Notes: a model not told the origin generated them from the sequence alone. Counted from the first letter of the stretch, positions 52,245-61,919 are shown. The stretch: DNA of 64,000 nucleotides from Flagellimonas maritima (GCF_003269425.1 NZ_CP030104.1:1793501-1857500); one strand, 5' to 3'. Made by a program: numbers and translations.

Positions 52245-53099
52245 GGTCGGTCTTGCTACAATAATCCCAATATTGTATTTTATTTTTTTGAGGTAGTCCA
52301 CCAAGGGTTCTTTGGAAATCATTACAGATCCTGCACTGGATGCATGTAGTAGATAGATTCTTTCATCGGGTTGCTTTATGGCTATTCCAGTATGTGTAAC
52401 GTCCAATCCCTTTATAGAGGTTGCTAGCGCAACAATATCACCGGATTGAATTAAATTTTCATTTTGCTCAATTTGGTCTTGGGGCAAAATACATAGGTTT
52501 TCTTTGGCAAGGGTTTCTTCTACTTCCAAAATGGCCTTATAGTTTTCTTCTTCTCCTAAAAAAGGATACAAATTTCTGTGCGTACCCATAAAGTTGATGC
52601 TCTTTTCTGTTTGGATTCCACCCAATTCCGAAGTAATATCGGTGACCAGACCTTTCTTTTCGTTATTTCGAATCCATTCCGTAAAATAATGTAAACGAGA
52701 AGGATACCCATTGATTTTTCCATCTCTATACCGAATTTTCTCAAGATTTTCAATAAAATCCAAGAACTGGAACTGCTGATTTTCATACATTAAACCAAAG
52801 GCAAGGACATTCTCCACAAATGTGGTACAATCCAACCCCCTTAGATTGACAACTAAACTTTCGCTTTCGCCAAGTTCCAAGGTTTTTTCTACGTAAGGAG
52901 TTTCCAAAAACGTTTTTCCTATAGCCACAATGATATTTTGATGGGCATTCGTTTCAAAATTTTCAAATGTTTTTAACTTGGAATAAAACAAGGTTGAATC
53001 TTCAGCCGTGTACAAGACTTGGGCATTGGTTTCAAATCCAAAAAACAAAAGAATAAAGAGTAAAATCTTAGGAAACATGAACAATTTTGGGTTTATCAA
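52230..53099 (-). CDS. DUF1460 exported amidase-like protein
   Basis: Cell-wall-amidase-like protein (NlpC/P60-related, DUF1460), 289 residues. LVVNLRGLDCTTFVENVLAF carries the putative catalytic Cys. DVTHTGIAIKQ carries the His, and YLLHASSAGSVMISKEPLVD is a family segment. A signal peptide starts at the second Met (MFPKILLFILLFFGFETNAQ), so translation from 53081 may be correct. Likely acts on peptidoglycan stem peptides. Confidence 0.82.
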   Translation of the reverse strand: MINPKLFMFPKILLFILLFFGFETNAQVLYTAEDSTLFYSKLKTFENFETNAHQNIIVAIGKTFLETPYVEKTLELGESESLVVNLRGLDCTTFVENVLAFGLMYENQQFQFLDFIENLEKIRYRDGKINGYPSRLHYFTEWIRNNEKKGLVTDITSELGGIQTEKSINFMGTHRNLYPFLGEEENYKAILEVEETLAKENLCILPQDQIEQNENLIQSGDIVALATSIKGLDVTHTGIAIKQPDERIYLLHASSAGSVMISKEPLVDYLKKIKYNIGIIVARPTLLSP

Positions 53100-53200
53100 A
53101 CTAAATTAGGATTATCTATGGAATTATAAAGAAACAAATTGTTGGAATCAAAAATTAAATCATCCTCAAGTAGTATTTTTACTGCTCTTAATAAATAGCT

Positions 53201-54232
53201 ATGAAAGGAGTGTTATTGGTCAATTTGGGTTCGCCGGATAGTCCAACTGCAAAGGATGTAAAGCCATATTTGGATGAATTTCTTATGGATGAACGGGTCA
53301 TTGATGTTCCAAACATATTGAGAAACATATTGGTTCGTGGCATAATCTTGCAGACCCGCCCCAAAAAGTCTGCAAAAGCCTATGCCAAAATATGGTGGGA
53401 CGAGGGGTCGCCCTTGATCGTTATTTCTGAAAGATTTACCGAAAAGGTCCGTCAACATACCAACATGCCAGTAGCTCTTGGTATGCGTTACGGGTCCATA
53501 ACCATAAAAAAAGCGCTCCAAGAACTTAAAGATAAAGGAGTTGATGAGGTTTTGTTGGTGCCATTATATCCACATTACGCCATGTCTTCGTATGAAACTG
53601 TCGTTGTTAAAGCAATGGAAGAGCAGCAAAAACACTTCCCCCAAATTAATTTGACCACATTGCCGGCATTTTATAGCAATGCGGATTACATAAAAGTTTT
53701 ATCCGAAAGCATTGCCGATGGGTTGAAGGATTTTGAATATGACCATATTCTCTTTTCGTACCACGGTATCCCGGAACGACATATTAGAAAATCGGACCCG
53801 ACCAAGTTTCATTGTAAAATTGATGGTAGCTGTTGTAAAATAAATTCGGTGGCGCACCATACCTGTTATAGGCACCAATGTTACGATACTACGGAATTGG
53901 TAAAAGCATACCTGGACCTTCCCGAAGATAAGGTCAGTTCTTCGTTCCAATCGCGTTTGGCAGGCGACCCATGGCTAAAACCCTATACCGATTACGAATT
54001 TGAACGGCTGGCGAAAGAAGGGAAAAAGCGATTGGCCGTAATTACTCCTGCGTTCGTAAGTGATTGTTTGGAAACTTTGGAAGAAATTGCCATGGAAGGC
54101 AAAGAACAATTTGAAGAAGCAGGTGGCGAACGCTATAAACATATTCCTTGCCTGAACGATAGTGATGCTTGGGTTACTTTAATGGCCAAGTGGGTCAACG
54201 AGTGGAAATCCAAGGGGACTCTTCCAGTTTAA
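53201..54232 (+). CDS. hemH: Ferrochelatase
   Basis: Inserts Fe2+ into protoporphyrin IX, the last step of haem synthesis. 343 residues with GVLLVNLGSPDSPTAKDVKP, VALGMRYGSITIKKAL, the active-site His in LFSYHGIPERHI, and Glu in FVSDCLETLEEIAME. Intact. Monocistronic, across the AraC/ThuA/DUF1460 block from the main hem operon. Confidence 0.95.
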   Translation: MKGVLLVNLGSPDSPTAKDVKPYLDEFLMDERVIDVPNILRNILVRGIILQTRPKKSAKAYAKIWWDEGSPLIVISERFTEKVRQHTNMPVALGMRYGSITIKKALQELKDKGVDEVLLVPLYPHYAMSSYETVVVKAMEEQQKHFPQINLTTLPAFYSNADYIKVLSESIADGLKDFEYDHILFSYHGIPERHIRKSDPTKFHCKIDGSCCKINSVAHHTCYRHQCYDTTELVKAYLDLPEDKVSSSFQSRLAGDPWLKPYTDYEFERLAKEGKKRLAVITPAFVSDCLETLEEIAMEGKEQFEEAGGERYKHIPCLNDSDAWVTLMAKWVNEWKSKGTLPV

Positions 54233-54238
54233 TTACTT

Positions 54239-54305
54239 GTCTGGTCTAGCGCAGTCAGGCCCTAAATAAAATTGTTGTCAATATCTTGACTGTGCTGGAT
54301 ATGAC
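54239..54305. repeat. Degenerate REP-like doublet between hemH and the MATE gene
   Basis: GTCTGGTCTAGCGCAGTCAG and ATCTTGACTGTGCTGGATAT...GAC are inverted relatives of each other and of the CTCGAGCGCAGTCGAG units at 25941 and 30848-30920, with several mismatches. Layout (GTC...unit...AT-rich spacer...inverted unit...GAC) matches the sufE/sufT doublet. Confidence 0.65.
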
Positions 54306-54316
54306 AGCTTAAAATT

Positions 54317-55708
54317 ATGGCAAAAGTTTCATCAGATCAGTTAGGACAAGAACCCATAGGCAAGTTGCTTATAAAACAGGCCGTTCCTGCCTCTATTGGC
54401 ATATTGGTAATGTCCTTGAATATTTTGGTGGATTCAATTTTTGTGGGGAATTGGATCGGACCCATTGCCATTGCCGCAATCAATGTGGTATTGCCCGTAT
54501 CTTTTTTTATTGCCGCGTTGGGTATGGCAATCGGTATTGGCGGGTCCAGTATAATTTCTAGAGCATTGGGAGCCAATAATAAGGAAAAAGCCCTTAAGAC
54601 TTTTGGAAACCAAATTACCCTTACCCTTTTGGTGACCATAACCATGGTTGCCTTGGGACTTTATTTTGTGGATGGGCTAATTCCCGCATTTGGTGGCAAA
54701 GGAAGCATTTTTGATCCCGCAAAAATTTATTATACCATTATTTTATATGGAGTGCCTTTCTTGGCACTTTGTATGATGGGCAATACGGTAATACGGGCAG
54801 AGGGAAAACCAAAATTTGCCATGATAGCCATGATTATTCCTTCCGTTGGAAACCTGCTCATGGACTATATTTTTATCTATGTTTTTGATTGGGGCATGCA
54901 CGGAGCAGCATGGGCAACAACGGCAGGTTATCTAATGTGCTTTGGTTATATACTTTATTTTTTTCTATCAAAAAATTCTGAATTAAGAATAAGTCTACCA
55001 CATTTTGGATTGGACGTACCGATTTTAAGGGAAATCGGTTCACTTGGTTTTGTGACCTTGGCAAGACAGGCTGTAACGAGCATCACCTATCTATTGATGA
55101 ACAACATTTTATTCAATTTGGGGGGTGAGGCCATGGTTGCCGTGTATGCCATTATCGGTAGAATGTTAATGTTCGCTTTGTTCCCGGTTTTTGGCGTTAC
55201 CCAAGGGTTTTTGCCCATCGCAGGGTTTAATTATGGTGCGTTAAAGTATGATCGTGTAAAGGAATCTATTTACACAGCAATTAAATATGCAGCATTGGTA
55301 GCTACATTGGTTTTTATCGGGTTGATGATTTTTCCCGAAGCAATCACATCTCTCTTCCTAAGCAGTCGTGAAGATTTGCCCGTAAAGGAATTGATCACCA
55401 ATACCTTTGTTTTGGAGCGTGCCCCAACAGCCATGCGCTGGGTTTTTGCAGCAACACCAATTATTGCCTTACAATTGATTGGAGCGGCCTATTTTCAGGC
55501 AGTGGGCAAAGCAATTCCTGCATTATTGTTGACCTTGACCCGACAGGGTTTCTTTTTTATTCCGCTTATATTGGTTTTGCCCTATTATTTAGGTGAGTTT
55601 GGTGTTTGGATTTCCTTTCCAATAGCCGATGTTCTAGCTACTATCGTTACGGGATTCTATTTGTGGAAAGAGATTAAGACAAAACTGCAAAAACCGACCG
55701 ATATATAA
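54317..55708 (+). CDS. MATE-family multidrug exporter
   Basis: Inner-membrane Na+- or H+-driven exporter, 463 residues, about twelve hydrophobic helices. GKLLIKQAVPASIGILVMSL, SIFVGNWIGPIAIAAINVVL, GIGGSSIISRALG, and the mirrored second half with AVYAIIGRMLMFALFPVFGV are family features. Substrate unknown. Confidence 0.9.
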   Translation: MAKVSSDQLGQEPIGKLLIKQAVPASIGILVMSLNILVDSIFVGNWIGPIAIAAINVVLPVSFFIAALGMAIGIGGSSIISRALGANNKEKALKTFGNQITLTLLVTITMVALGLYFVDGLIPAFGGKGSIFDPAKIYYTIILYGVPFLALCMMGNTVIRAEGKPKFAMIAMIIPSVGNLLMDYIFIYVFDWGMHGAAWATTAGYLMCFGYILYFFLSKNSELRISLPHFGLDVPILREIGSLGFVTLARQAVTSITYLLMNNILFNLGGEAMVAVYAIIGRMLMFALFPVFGVTQGFLPIAGFNYGALKYDRVKESIYTAIKYAALVATLVFIGLMIFPEAITSLFLSSREDLPVKELITNTFVLERAPTAMRWVFAATPIIALQLIGAAYFQAVGKAIPALLLTLTRQGFFFIPLILVLPYYLGEFGVWISFPIADVLATIVTGFYLWKEIKTKLQKPTDI

Positions 55709-55711
55709 TAT

Positions 55712-56137
55712 TTATTGGGTTATTTGAGTAGCCGCTTTACTGATGATTTTCCACTCACCCTCAAGCTCTTTCAACAAGAATATGTCAATAAACTTTAAAT
55801 CCCGTTTTGGAATGAGGATTTCAGCTTTTGCGCAAGCAATGTTGTTGGCATAATCTATCATCAGTATTTTACCTACCCTTCCATTAAATTTACCTTGTTC
55901 CCTATCTTTAAAAAGATTACTGTATTCTTTTGGGGTTAAAATCCACAGCTCTTGGTCCTTTTTGGATAAAAACAGATCGGCGTCTTCAAAAAAGGCCGAT
56001 TCTATCAATGCTTGGTTATTATAAGACGAGCCATCAATATATTTTTGAAGTGTTTCACGGATCGCTTTTTCTTCGTTTTGCGCCTTAATAGTGATGTAGC
56101 TTGCAAATAGCATAAGGATAAGTACAAATTTTTTCAT
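55712..56137 (-). CDS. Exported NTF2-like / putative lumazine-binding protein
   Basis: A 141-residue protein with signal peptide (KKFVLILMLFASYITIKAQ) and an NTF2-like fold. The typical opening is KAIRETLQKYIDGSSYNNQA, followed by IESAFFEDADLFLSKKDQEL and EGEWKIISKAA. Similar small proteins are annotated as lumazine-binding-like. Function unknown. Follows the GSDH-like gene by 4 bases, same strand, likely co-transcribed. Confidence 0.7.
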   Translation of the reverse strand: MKKFVLILMLFASYITIKAQNEEKAIRETLQKYIDGSSYNNQALIESAFFEDADLFLSKKDQELWILTPKEYSNLFKDREQGKFNGRVGKILMIDYANNIACAKAEILIPKRDLKFIDIFLLKELEGEWKIISKAATQITQ

Positions 56138-56141
56138 GATA

Positions 56142-57317
56142 TTATTGTGTTTTTGAATAGATTTTAGGTTGAATCCGAATCAACTTACCATCGTCTTCGT
56201 CGGTAAGCATATAGAGTTTACCATCAGGACCTTGCATCACTTTTCTTGAGCGGACCCTATCATGGATAAAAAGTTCTTCGGCACTCTCTATAGTTTCATT
56301 TTCAATACGGAAGCGCCATAAGCTTCCTCTGGACAATCCGGGAACGATCAAATTGTTTTTCCATTCGGAAAATTCATTACCAGTATAAAAAGTGAGCCCT
56401 GTTGGAGCTACGGTATGTGACCAAAACCAAGCGGGAGGCGTGAAGGCAACACCTTCAATAGTAGGAGGTTTATAATCTTTACTTCGGAGTTTTCCCGAAG
56501 TAACATTGGGCCAACCATAATTAGCGCCAGCTTCCAAAATGTTGATTTCATCACCCTGAATGGTGCCATGCTCACTAAACCATATCTTGCCTGTCCTAGG
56601 TTCAACAGTTATTCCCTGTGCTGCACGAATTCCCATGGCGTACAATCCAAGGACAGCATCTGGTCCAAAATCGGGATTATCCTTTGGAATGCTTCCGTTT
56701 GGGTTTATCCTGTAAATCTTGCCTCTTTTATCGGTTACATTTTGGGCTATGGGAATTTCTGGCTCGTCCCGTTCCCAAAAAAGCCGTTCCCCGATTGTTA
56801 CGTATAGTTTTTTATCTGTTCCGAAGGTCATTCCGCCACCATAATGGTAGTATTCTCTAGTAAATGGAGCAGCTTCAATCAAGGTCTGATGATTGGTCAA
56901 AGCATCATTTTTCAATTGGGCCCGTATCACTTTCGTGGTTGTTCCAAAAGCTTTTTTAGCTGTATACGAAACATAGACCCATTGGTTATTTTTAAAATCT
57001 GGGTCGACCAAAACATCAAAGATTCCTGAATTGTCGCCAAAGTGAATGGCACGTATGCTGTCTGTCAAGTCAGTAGGGAATCCTTTGATAATTTGTTTTT
57101 CCTTGGATTCAAGGTTCACACGCAGTAAATCGCCATCTTTTTCAGATATGAGTGCCTCAACATTAGAAATAAAGGCAATACTCCATGGATGGTTGAGACT
57201 ATCCAGAACCACTTCCTTAACCGGAATTGTAGGATAGTTTTTTTCATCGGCGATGGTTCTTTCCTTACAACCGAATGTTGCTAGAATCAATATGGAAATT
57301 AGGGTATAGGTTTTCAC
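56142..57317 (-). CDS. PQQ-dependent sugar dehydrogenase-like lipoprotein
   Basis: Six-bladed propeller of the soluble aldose dehydrogenase (GSDH) family, 391 residues, with lipobox ATFGC (Cys 17). LDSLNHPWSIAFISNVEALI is the usual N-terminal blade. HYGGGMTFGTDKKLYVTIGE and GIRAAQGITVEPRTGKIWFS, then EHGTIQGDEINIL, carry His/Asp/Glu residues expected around PQQ and Ca2+. GANYGWPNVTSG and PDGKLYMLTDEDDGKLIRI end the fold. Sugar substrate unknown; PQQ would have to be supplied from elsewhere. Confidence 0.85.
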   Translation of the reverse strand: MKTYTLISILILATFGCKERTIADEKNYPTIPVKEVVLDSLNHPWSIAFISNVEALISEKDGDLLRVNLESKEKQIIKGFPTDLTDSIRAIHFGDNSGIFDVLVDPDFKNNQWVYVSYTAKKAFGTTTKVIRAQLKNDALTNHQTLIEAAPFTREYYHYGGGMTFGTDKKLYVTIGERLFWERDEPEIPIAQNVTDKRGKIYRINPNGSIPKDNPDFGPDAVLGLYAMGIRAAQGITVEPRTGKIWFSEHGTIQGDEINILEAGANYGWPNVTSGKLRSKDYKPPTIEGVAFTPPAWFWSHTVAPTGLTFYTGNEFSEWKNNLIVPGLSRGSLWRFRIENETIESAEELFIHDRVRSRKVMQGPDGKLYMLTDEDDGKLIRIQPKIYSKTQ

Positions 57318-57405
57318 TAAATTTTTCTAATATTTTAAAGCAAATATGACCAAGCATTTATCAAAATCCTTTAAAAATCATGATTCTTAAAACGAAAATG
57401 CCCAA

Positions 57406-58416
57406 TCAAGCATTAAACTGGCTTCTATATGCTGAAGGGGTCAATTGGGTTGCGGCCTTAAACGCCAAATTGAAGGAAGTCACGTTCCCAAATCCACAAT
57501 CATACGCTATTGTTGCTATTTTTTGTTTCATGGAATCTGGTTCTGACAACAATTGCTTGGCCTTTTCTATTCGATAATGGTTTACGAATTCTGAAAAATT
57601 CTTTAGCTCGTTCTCGTTAATGGCCTGTGATAATTTTCTTGGGGAAGTATTTAATTTTTCTGCAATTATTTCAAGGGAAATAGTTTTATGCAAATACATC
57701 TCTTCTTGTACAAAGAGATTTTTTAAGGAAGAAACCAATTGTCTGGAGGTTTCACCATCTAAAGTTGATTTGGTATATTTTCCCAATTGAAAGGCATGCT
57801 TCTGTAAAAAGAGAAAGGAAAAAATGTAGATCAAAAAGGAGAAGAAAACAGCTCCACCAATATACCAGGAGAAGATTCCTGCAAGATGTCCCATATAAAA
57901 AAACCATATAACACCAATACCAATAATCAAGTTTCTATACCAGTTGTGAAGTTGTTGGTGCACTGATTTGCCAATTACATATAATATATAAATAGACAGC
58001 CCAATGTACAGGCCTAAATGTAAAAAAACAGCAATGTAAATCACATAGGACAATGCATCGCCCCGGTTAGGAATAAATGTGCTCAGCAATGCAAAAACAG
58101 CAAATGGGACAAGGTGTAGATAATTTTTCTGCAAAAACGCATTTGATCTATCAAAAAGTGTTTTTCCATAAAACCACAAAAATGGCCCTGTTAAGAGAAT
58201 ACCGGAAATGCCTAGATTGCGTTGCCAAGGCTCCAAATGAAAGTAGGTATTGAGAACCGATTTCCCAATGCGAATGGTAACACCAAGAATTAAAAAAGCC
58301 AAAAATATATTTGCTTTTCGTTTTCCCTTTTTAAGGGTAATCAGATAAACAAACAGGAAAAGTGCCTGGACAAGCCCCAAACAACTTAAAACTAAAATTA
58401 CGGTATCTTGTTTCAC
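57406..58416 (-). CDS. Membrane-anchored AraC-family regulator
   Basis: A 336-residue regulator with roughly seven N-terminal membrane helices (from LVLSCLGLVQALFLFVYLIT to YIFSFLFLQKHAF), then a C-terminal AraC domain (LEIIAEKLNTSPRKLSQAIN, IATIAYDCGFGNVTSFNLAF, KAATQLTPSAYRSQ). No GAF domain, unlike the regulator at 7666. Divergent from the lactonase gene with 89 bases between, so it may control that gene. Confidence 0.85.
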   Translation of the reverse strand: MKQDTVILVLSCLGLVQALFLFVYLITLKKGKRKANIFLAFLILGVTIRIGKSVLNTYFHLEPWQRNLGISGILLTGPFLWFYGKTLFDRSNAFLQKNYLHLVPFAVFALLSTFIPNRGDALSYVIYIAVFLHLGLYIGLSIYILYVIGKSVHQQLHNWYRNLIIGIGVIWFFYMGHLAGIFSWYIGGAVFFSFLIYIFSFLFLQKHAFQLGKYTKSTLDGETSRQLVSSLKNLFVQEEMYLHKTISLEIIAEKLNTSPRKLSQAINENELKNFSEFVNHYRIEKAKQLLSEPDSMKQKIATIAYDCGFGNVTSFNLAFKAATQLTPSAYRSQFNA

Positions 58417-58505
58417 GCCCTAAAATTACTGATTGATCGGTTTACTATTTATAATGAAGCCAGAAAAAGAACGATTTCTTATTTTCGCCAGAAACGATAG
58501 CTGTT

Positions 58506-59606
58506 TTGAAAAAATGGACAATAATATTCATGATGGCAATAGTTGCCTTTAACTGTAAAAAAAATGAAGTGGACATGAAAGCGCACACATTATTTGTGAG
58601 CACGTATACGGATGGTGAAAGCAAGGGCATATATAAGCTTGTTTTTGACCCCAATACGGGTAAATTATCAGATTTAACTTTAGCTGCAGCATTGGAAAAT
58701 CCTTCATTTTTGACAATCTCAAAAGATGGAAACAATCTATATGCAGTCCAAGAGACCGCTGATTTTGATAGTTTAGGTGGCGCCGTTTCCGCTTTTAAAT
58801 TAAAAGACGGTATTCTAGAGCTTCAAAACAGTATGGGAACGGGCGGGGCACACCCTTGCCACGTTGCATTATCTGACGATGGGCATTTGGCAGTGTCAAA
58901 TTATACTGGAGGTAACCTATCGATTTTCGATTTGAAAAACGATGGAGCCTTAAAACAAAATCCACAGATGATAAATCACAGTGTGCTGGACACATTAAAA
59001 AAGGCACACGTTCATAAAGCAAATTTTAATGCAGAAGGTCTTTTTGCGTCTGATCTAGGATTGGACGCTTTGAAAAGATACCGTAAGCAAGATGGAAATT
59101 GGAAACCTGCACATCAATCTTCATTGGATTTGCCCGATGGTGCAGGACCCAGGCACTTCGTCTTTGATTCCAACGGAAATTATCTTTATGTAATCAATGA
59201 ATTGAACTCTACCATCTCTGTTTTTAAAAGAGATGATGAAGGCAATTTTAATAAAATCCAGACCGAAAACACTTTAGCGGCCGATTATAATGGACAAAAT
59301 GCATGTGCCGATATACATTTATCTCCAGATGGTAAATTTTTATATGGTTCAAACCGTGGTGAAAATACTATTGTGGTTTTTTCGGTTGATACAAAAAATG
59401 GTCAAATTAGCTTAATGGGAAGAACTTCTGTATATGGTGATTTGCCTCGGAACTTTACGATTGATCCTTCTGGAAATTTTGTATTGGTTGCAAATCAAAG
59501 AAGCGAAAATATTGTGGTTTTTCAGAGGAATACGGAACTGGGAACACTAACTTATCTCAATGAAACATCTTTGCCGGCACCTGTTTGCTTAGAGTTTCTA
59601 GAGTAA
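58506..59606 (+). CDS. Lactonase-family (6-phosphogluconolactonase-like) lipoprotein
   Basis: Seven-bladed propeller lactonase of the YbhE/Pgl type, 366 residues, with a lipoprotein signal (KKWTIIFMMAIVAFNC, Cys 17). Features: LFVSTYTDGESKGIYKLVFD, GGAHPCHVALSDDGHLAVSN, GAGPRHFVFDSNGNYLYVIN, ADIHLSPDGKFLYGSNRG and DLPRNFTIDPSGNFVLVANQ. Export argues against 6-phosphogluconolactone as substrate; a periplasmic sugar lactone, perhaps the product of a GSDH-like enzyme, is more likely. Divergent from the AraC regulator. Confidence 0.85.
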   Translation: MKKWTIIFMMAIVAFNCKKNEVDMKAHTLFVSTYTDGESKGIYKLVFDPNTGKLSDLTLAAALENPSFLTISKDGNNLYAVQETADFDSLGGAVSAFKLKDGILELQNSMGTGGAHPCHVALSDDGHLAVSNYTGGNLSIFDLKNDGALKQNPQMINHSVLDTLKKAHVHKANFNAEGLFASDLGLDALKRYRKQDGNWKPAHQSSLDLPDGAGPRHFVFDSNGNYLYVINELNSTISVFKRDDEGNFNKIQTENTLAADYNGQNACADIHLSPDGKFLYGSNRGENTIVVFSVDTKNGQISLMGRTSVYGDLPRNFTIDPSGNFVLVANQRSENIVVFQRNTELGTLTYLNETSLPAPVCLEFLE

Positions 59607-59654
59607 ACTCATTTAATCAACTGCATTATTCTAATAAATAAAATTATTATACGG

Positions 59655-60743
59655 TTACTTTGCAAAGTAAACGATTACCCCTAAAATGATCACTCCTAAG
59701 AGTACCGCAAAGAATATTTTCCAAAAACTGTAGGGTCTGGTTCCTGAAATCTGTCCATTTTCACCATTGATAAAAAAATTGTACTCTTTTCCTTTAAAAC
59801 GATAGGCACTAATATAAATAGGCAATAAAATGTGCTTAAAAGTCTCTTCTGATAAACTCATGTTCATACTGCTAACCTGTTGTGTATCCCCACCAATGTC
59901 TTGTTTGCACCAGCGGGTCGCAATATTGCGAGCCACATCTTTGGAAAGCAAATGACCTTCTTTTAAAGGAATTGTATATTTTTCAGTAACAAAACCGGAT
60001 AAAAAACCACTGTTAAAGGGTTGTAATTTTTTTAAGTTCCAATAAGCGATTTTTTTTGGGATTCTGCCTGTTTTTTGTTGGGATGCCTCGATCAATGTAT
60101 CATCTACAAAGCCTGAAACATTACCCGAAGCTGGGTACCATCTAGTTTTACGAACCCTTCGGGTCTGTTTTTTACCCTTACTGTCCCGGTAGCTTTGGTT
60201 TTCGTAATAATATTCTCCACGTTGTCCAGTATACGAAGCGGAAAGTTGCGCATCAAAAGTCCAATAGGGAAGATATAGGCCTTTGGTAAATTGTGGGTCT
60301 AGCGCTGCTTTTTTCAATTTATTGGGGGCCCACCATAATTTACCGACCCACTTCTGAAAAATAGCAAACGATTTTTCTTTTTCAATCTGAAAAGGCAGAA
60401 CTGCACCTGGTAAAATCCATTCTTCTTTATAAGCGTCCTCAATAACCAAGGGCATACTACAGTATATACAATGCAACGATTTGTAATTTTCCTCGACATG
60501 CTGGTTGGCACCACAATTTTTGCAATGAAGCATAGAAATTTCCTCGCTATGCTTTTGTGCCCCCATTTTTTTTAGATAAGGAGAAAGTTCTAACTCCTTA
60601 AAACCACGTTCATCAATGGTTATGACCTCTTCATGGCCGCAATATTCACAAGTGATATTGGTTGTGCCCGGCTTGTACTTGAGCTCTGCTCCACAATTAG
60701 CACAGGATTTTTTAAGCTCAGTTTTTTGGATAGGTTTCTCCAA
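59655..60743 (-). CDS. Zinc-ribbon protein with C-terminal membrane anchor
   Basis: A 362-residue protein. Two N-terminal zinc ribbons: CANCGAELKYKPGTTNITCE with CEYCGHEEV, and CKNCGAN with CIYCSMPLV. Then a mixed domain with AVLPFQIEKEKSFAIFQKWV, LYLPYWTFDAQLSASYTGQR and HILLPIYISAYRFKGKEYNF, and a single transmembrane helix at the end (FWKIFFAVLLGVIILGVIVY). Database names such as PriA/TFIIB-like are misleading. It lies 36 bases after the SPFH gene on the same strand. Probably functions with it at the membrane. Confidence 0.75.
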   Translation of the reverse strand: MEKPIQKTELKKSCANCGAELKYKPGTTNITCEYCGHEEVITIDERGFKELELSPYLKKMGAQKHSEEISMLHCKNCGANQHVEENYKSLHCIYCSMPLVIEDAYKEEWILPGAVLPFQIEKEKSFAIFQKWVGKLWWAPNKLKKAALDPQFTKGLYLPYWTFDAQLSASYTGQRGEYYYENQSYRDSKGKKQTRRVRKTRWYPASGNVSGFVDDTLIEASQQKTGRIPKKIAYWNLKKLQPFNSGFLSGFVTEKYTIPLKEGHLLSKDVARNIATRWCKQDIGGDTQQVSSMNMSLSEETFKHILLPIYISAYRFKGKEYNFFINGENGQISGTRPYSFWKIFFAVLLGVIILGVIVYFAK

Positions 60744-60779
60744 TGACTTTTCTTATTTATGGATTGCCAAGTAGAAAAC

Positions 60780-61919
60780 TTATTCTGTAGGGAGTGGCGG
60801 TGGAGTGCTTCCTCCTAAAAATGACTTCAATTCCTCGACCTCTTTTAGCGCGGTCCATGAAGTCATCCCTTGCTTCCAAACCAAACTGTCCCTATTGATG
60901 GTACGCCCTGCAAAAAGAGCTTGCAGTTGCTCAAAAGAAACCGGGCCTTGTTGTGTTCCGTTAACAGCGTAAAAATATTGAACAGAAGCTGGCATTGGTG
61001 GAGGAAAACTGCCTGCCTGTTGTTGGTTTCCCATTTGAATATTTGCTTGCGGGGCTCCAGTCATCATTCCACCCATTTGTTGGGCCAATACAAAGCCCAT
61101 TCCCATTCCCATTCCTGCGCCTGCCGTACCGCCTTCGTTTTTAGCGGCAGCTTCTATTGCTTTGGCAGTCTTAAATTTGGTCAACTTATCCAAATCCAGT
61201 TTGTCGATACGGCTATACTCGAAGATTTCTTTTTTAAGGTCTTCGGGCATGGAAACATTTTCGATATAGAATTTTTCAAGTGAAATACCTACGGAAAGAA
61301 ATTCGGGCTTCATGACTTCCCGGCAAGTCTCAGAAAGCTCCGAAGTGTTCGCGGCATATAGCTCAATGGGTAAATTGGCTTCGCCAACGGTGTCCGTAAA
61401 GCGAGTGGCTATCAAACTCTTTAGATGTTCATTAATTTCAAAATTTGTGAAATTGCTATCCGTGCTCACAATGTCAACGATAAATTTTCCAGCATCGGAG
61501 ATTTTAAAAGCGTAGGTCCCAAAAGCACGAATTTCTACCAATCCAAAACGATCATCGCTTAAGGTTATTGGGTTTTTTGTTCCCCACTTTTCATCCGTAA
61601 AGAGATGGGTATTCACAAAATATACCTCAGCTTTAAACGGAGAGTTAAAACCATATTTCCAACCTTTCAACGTAGTGAGAATAGGTAAATTTTGTGTGGT
61701 AAGGTCGTAAGTTCCAGGAGTAAAGACATCCGCCAATTGTCCTTCATTCACAAAGACCGCGGTCTGCCCTTCGCGTACAATGAGCTTAGCTCCATTTTTA
61801 ATTTCGTTTTGGTAGCGTTCAAACCGATGTGCTATGGTATCGTCTGTATAGTCGAGCCACTCGACAATATCAATAAATTCATTGGTTAGTTTCTCCTTTA
61901 TTTTGCCAAAAATATCCAT
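60780..61919 (-). CDS. SPFH-domain protein with C-terminal GYF_2 domain
   Basis: A 379-residue YdjI-like SPFH/band-7 protein. MDIFGKIKEKLTNEFIDIVE and LIVREGQTAVFVNEGQLADV open the SPFH domain (to ~residue 240), with KTAKAIEAAAKNEGGTAGAG and a Gly/Met-rich linker (MGMGMGFVLAQQMGGMMTGA). The last ~65 residues (QYFYAVNGTQQGPVSFEQLQ, LFAGRTINRDSLVWKQGM) are a GYF_2 protein-interaction domain. Names such as virion core protein or antifreeze protein are historical. Scaffold for membrane microdomains is the likely role. Confidence 0.8.
   Translation of the reverse strand: MDIFGKIKEKLTNEFIDIVEWLDYTDDTIAHRFERYQNEIKNGAKLIVREGQTAVFVNEGQLADVFTPGTYDLTTQNLPILTTLKGWKYGFNSPFKAEVYFVNTHLFTDEKWGTKNPITLSDDRFGLVEIRAFGTYAFKISDAGKFIVDIVSTDSNFTNFEINEHLKSLIATRFTDTVGEANLPIELYAANTSELSETCREVMKPEFLSVGISLEKFYIENVSMPEDLKKEIFEYSRIDKLDLDKLTKFKTAKAIEAAAKNEGGTAGAGMGMGMGFVLAQQMGGMMTGAPQANIQMGNQQQAGSFPPPMPASVQYFYAVNGTQQGPVSFEQLQALFAGRTINRDSLVWKQGMTSWTALKEVEELKSFLGGSTPPPLPTE

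Noticed and set aside
60780..61919. Phage virion core protein
   Set aside because: That name is a historical annotation; the sequence is an SPFH-domain protein with a GYF_2 domain and has no phage context.
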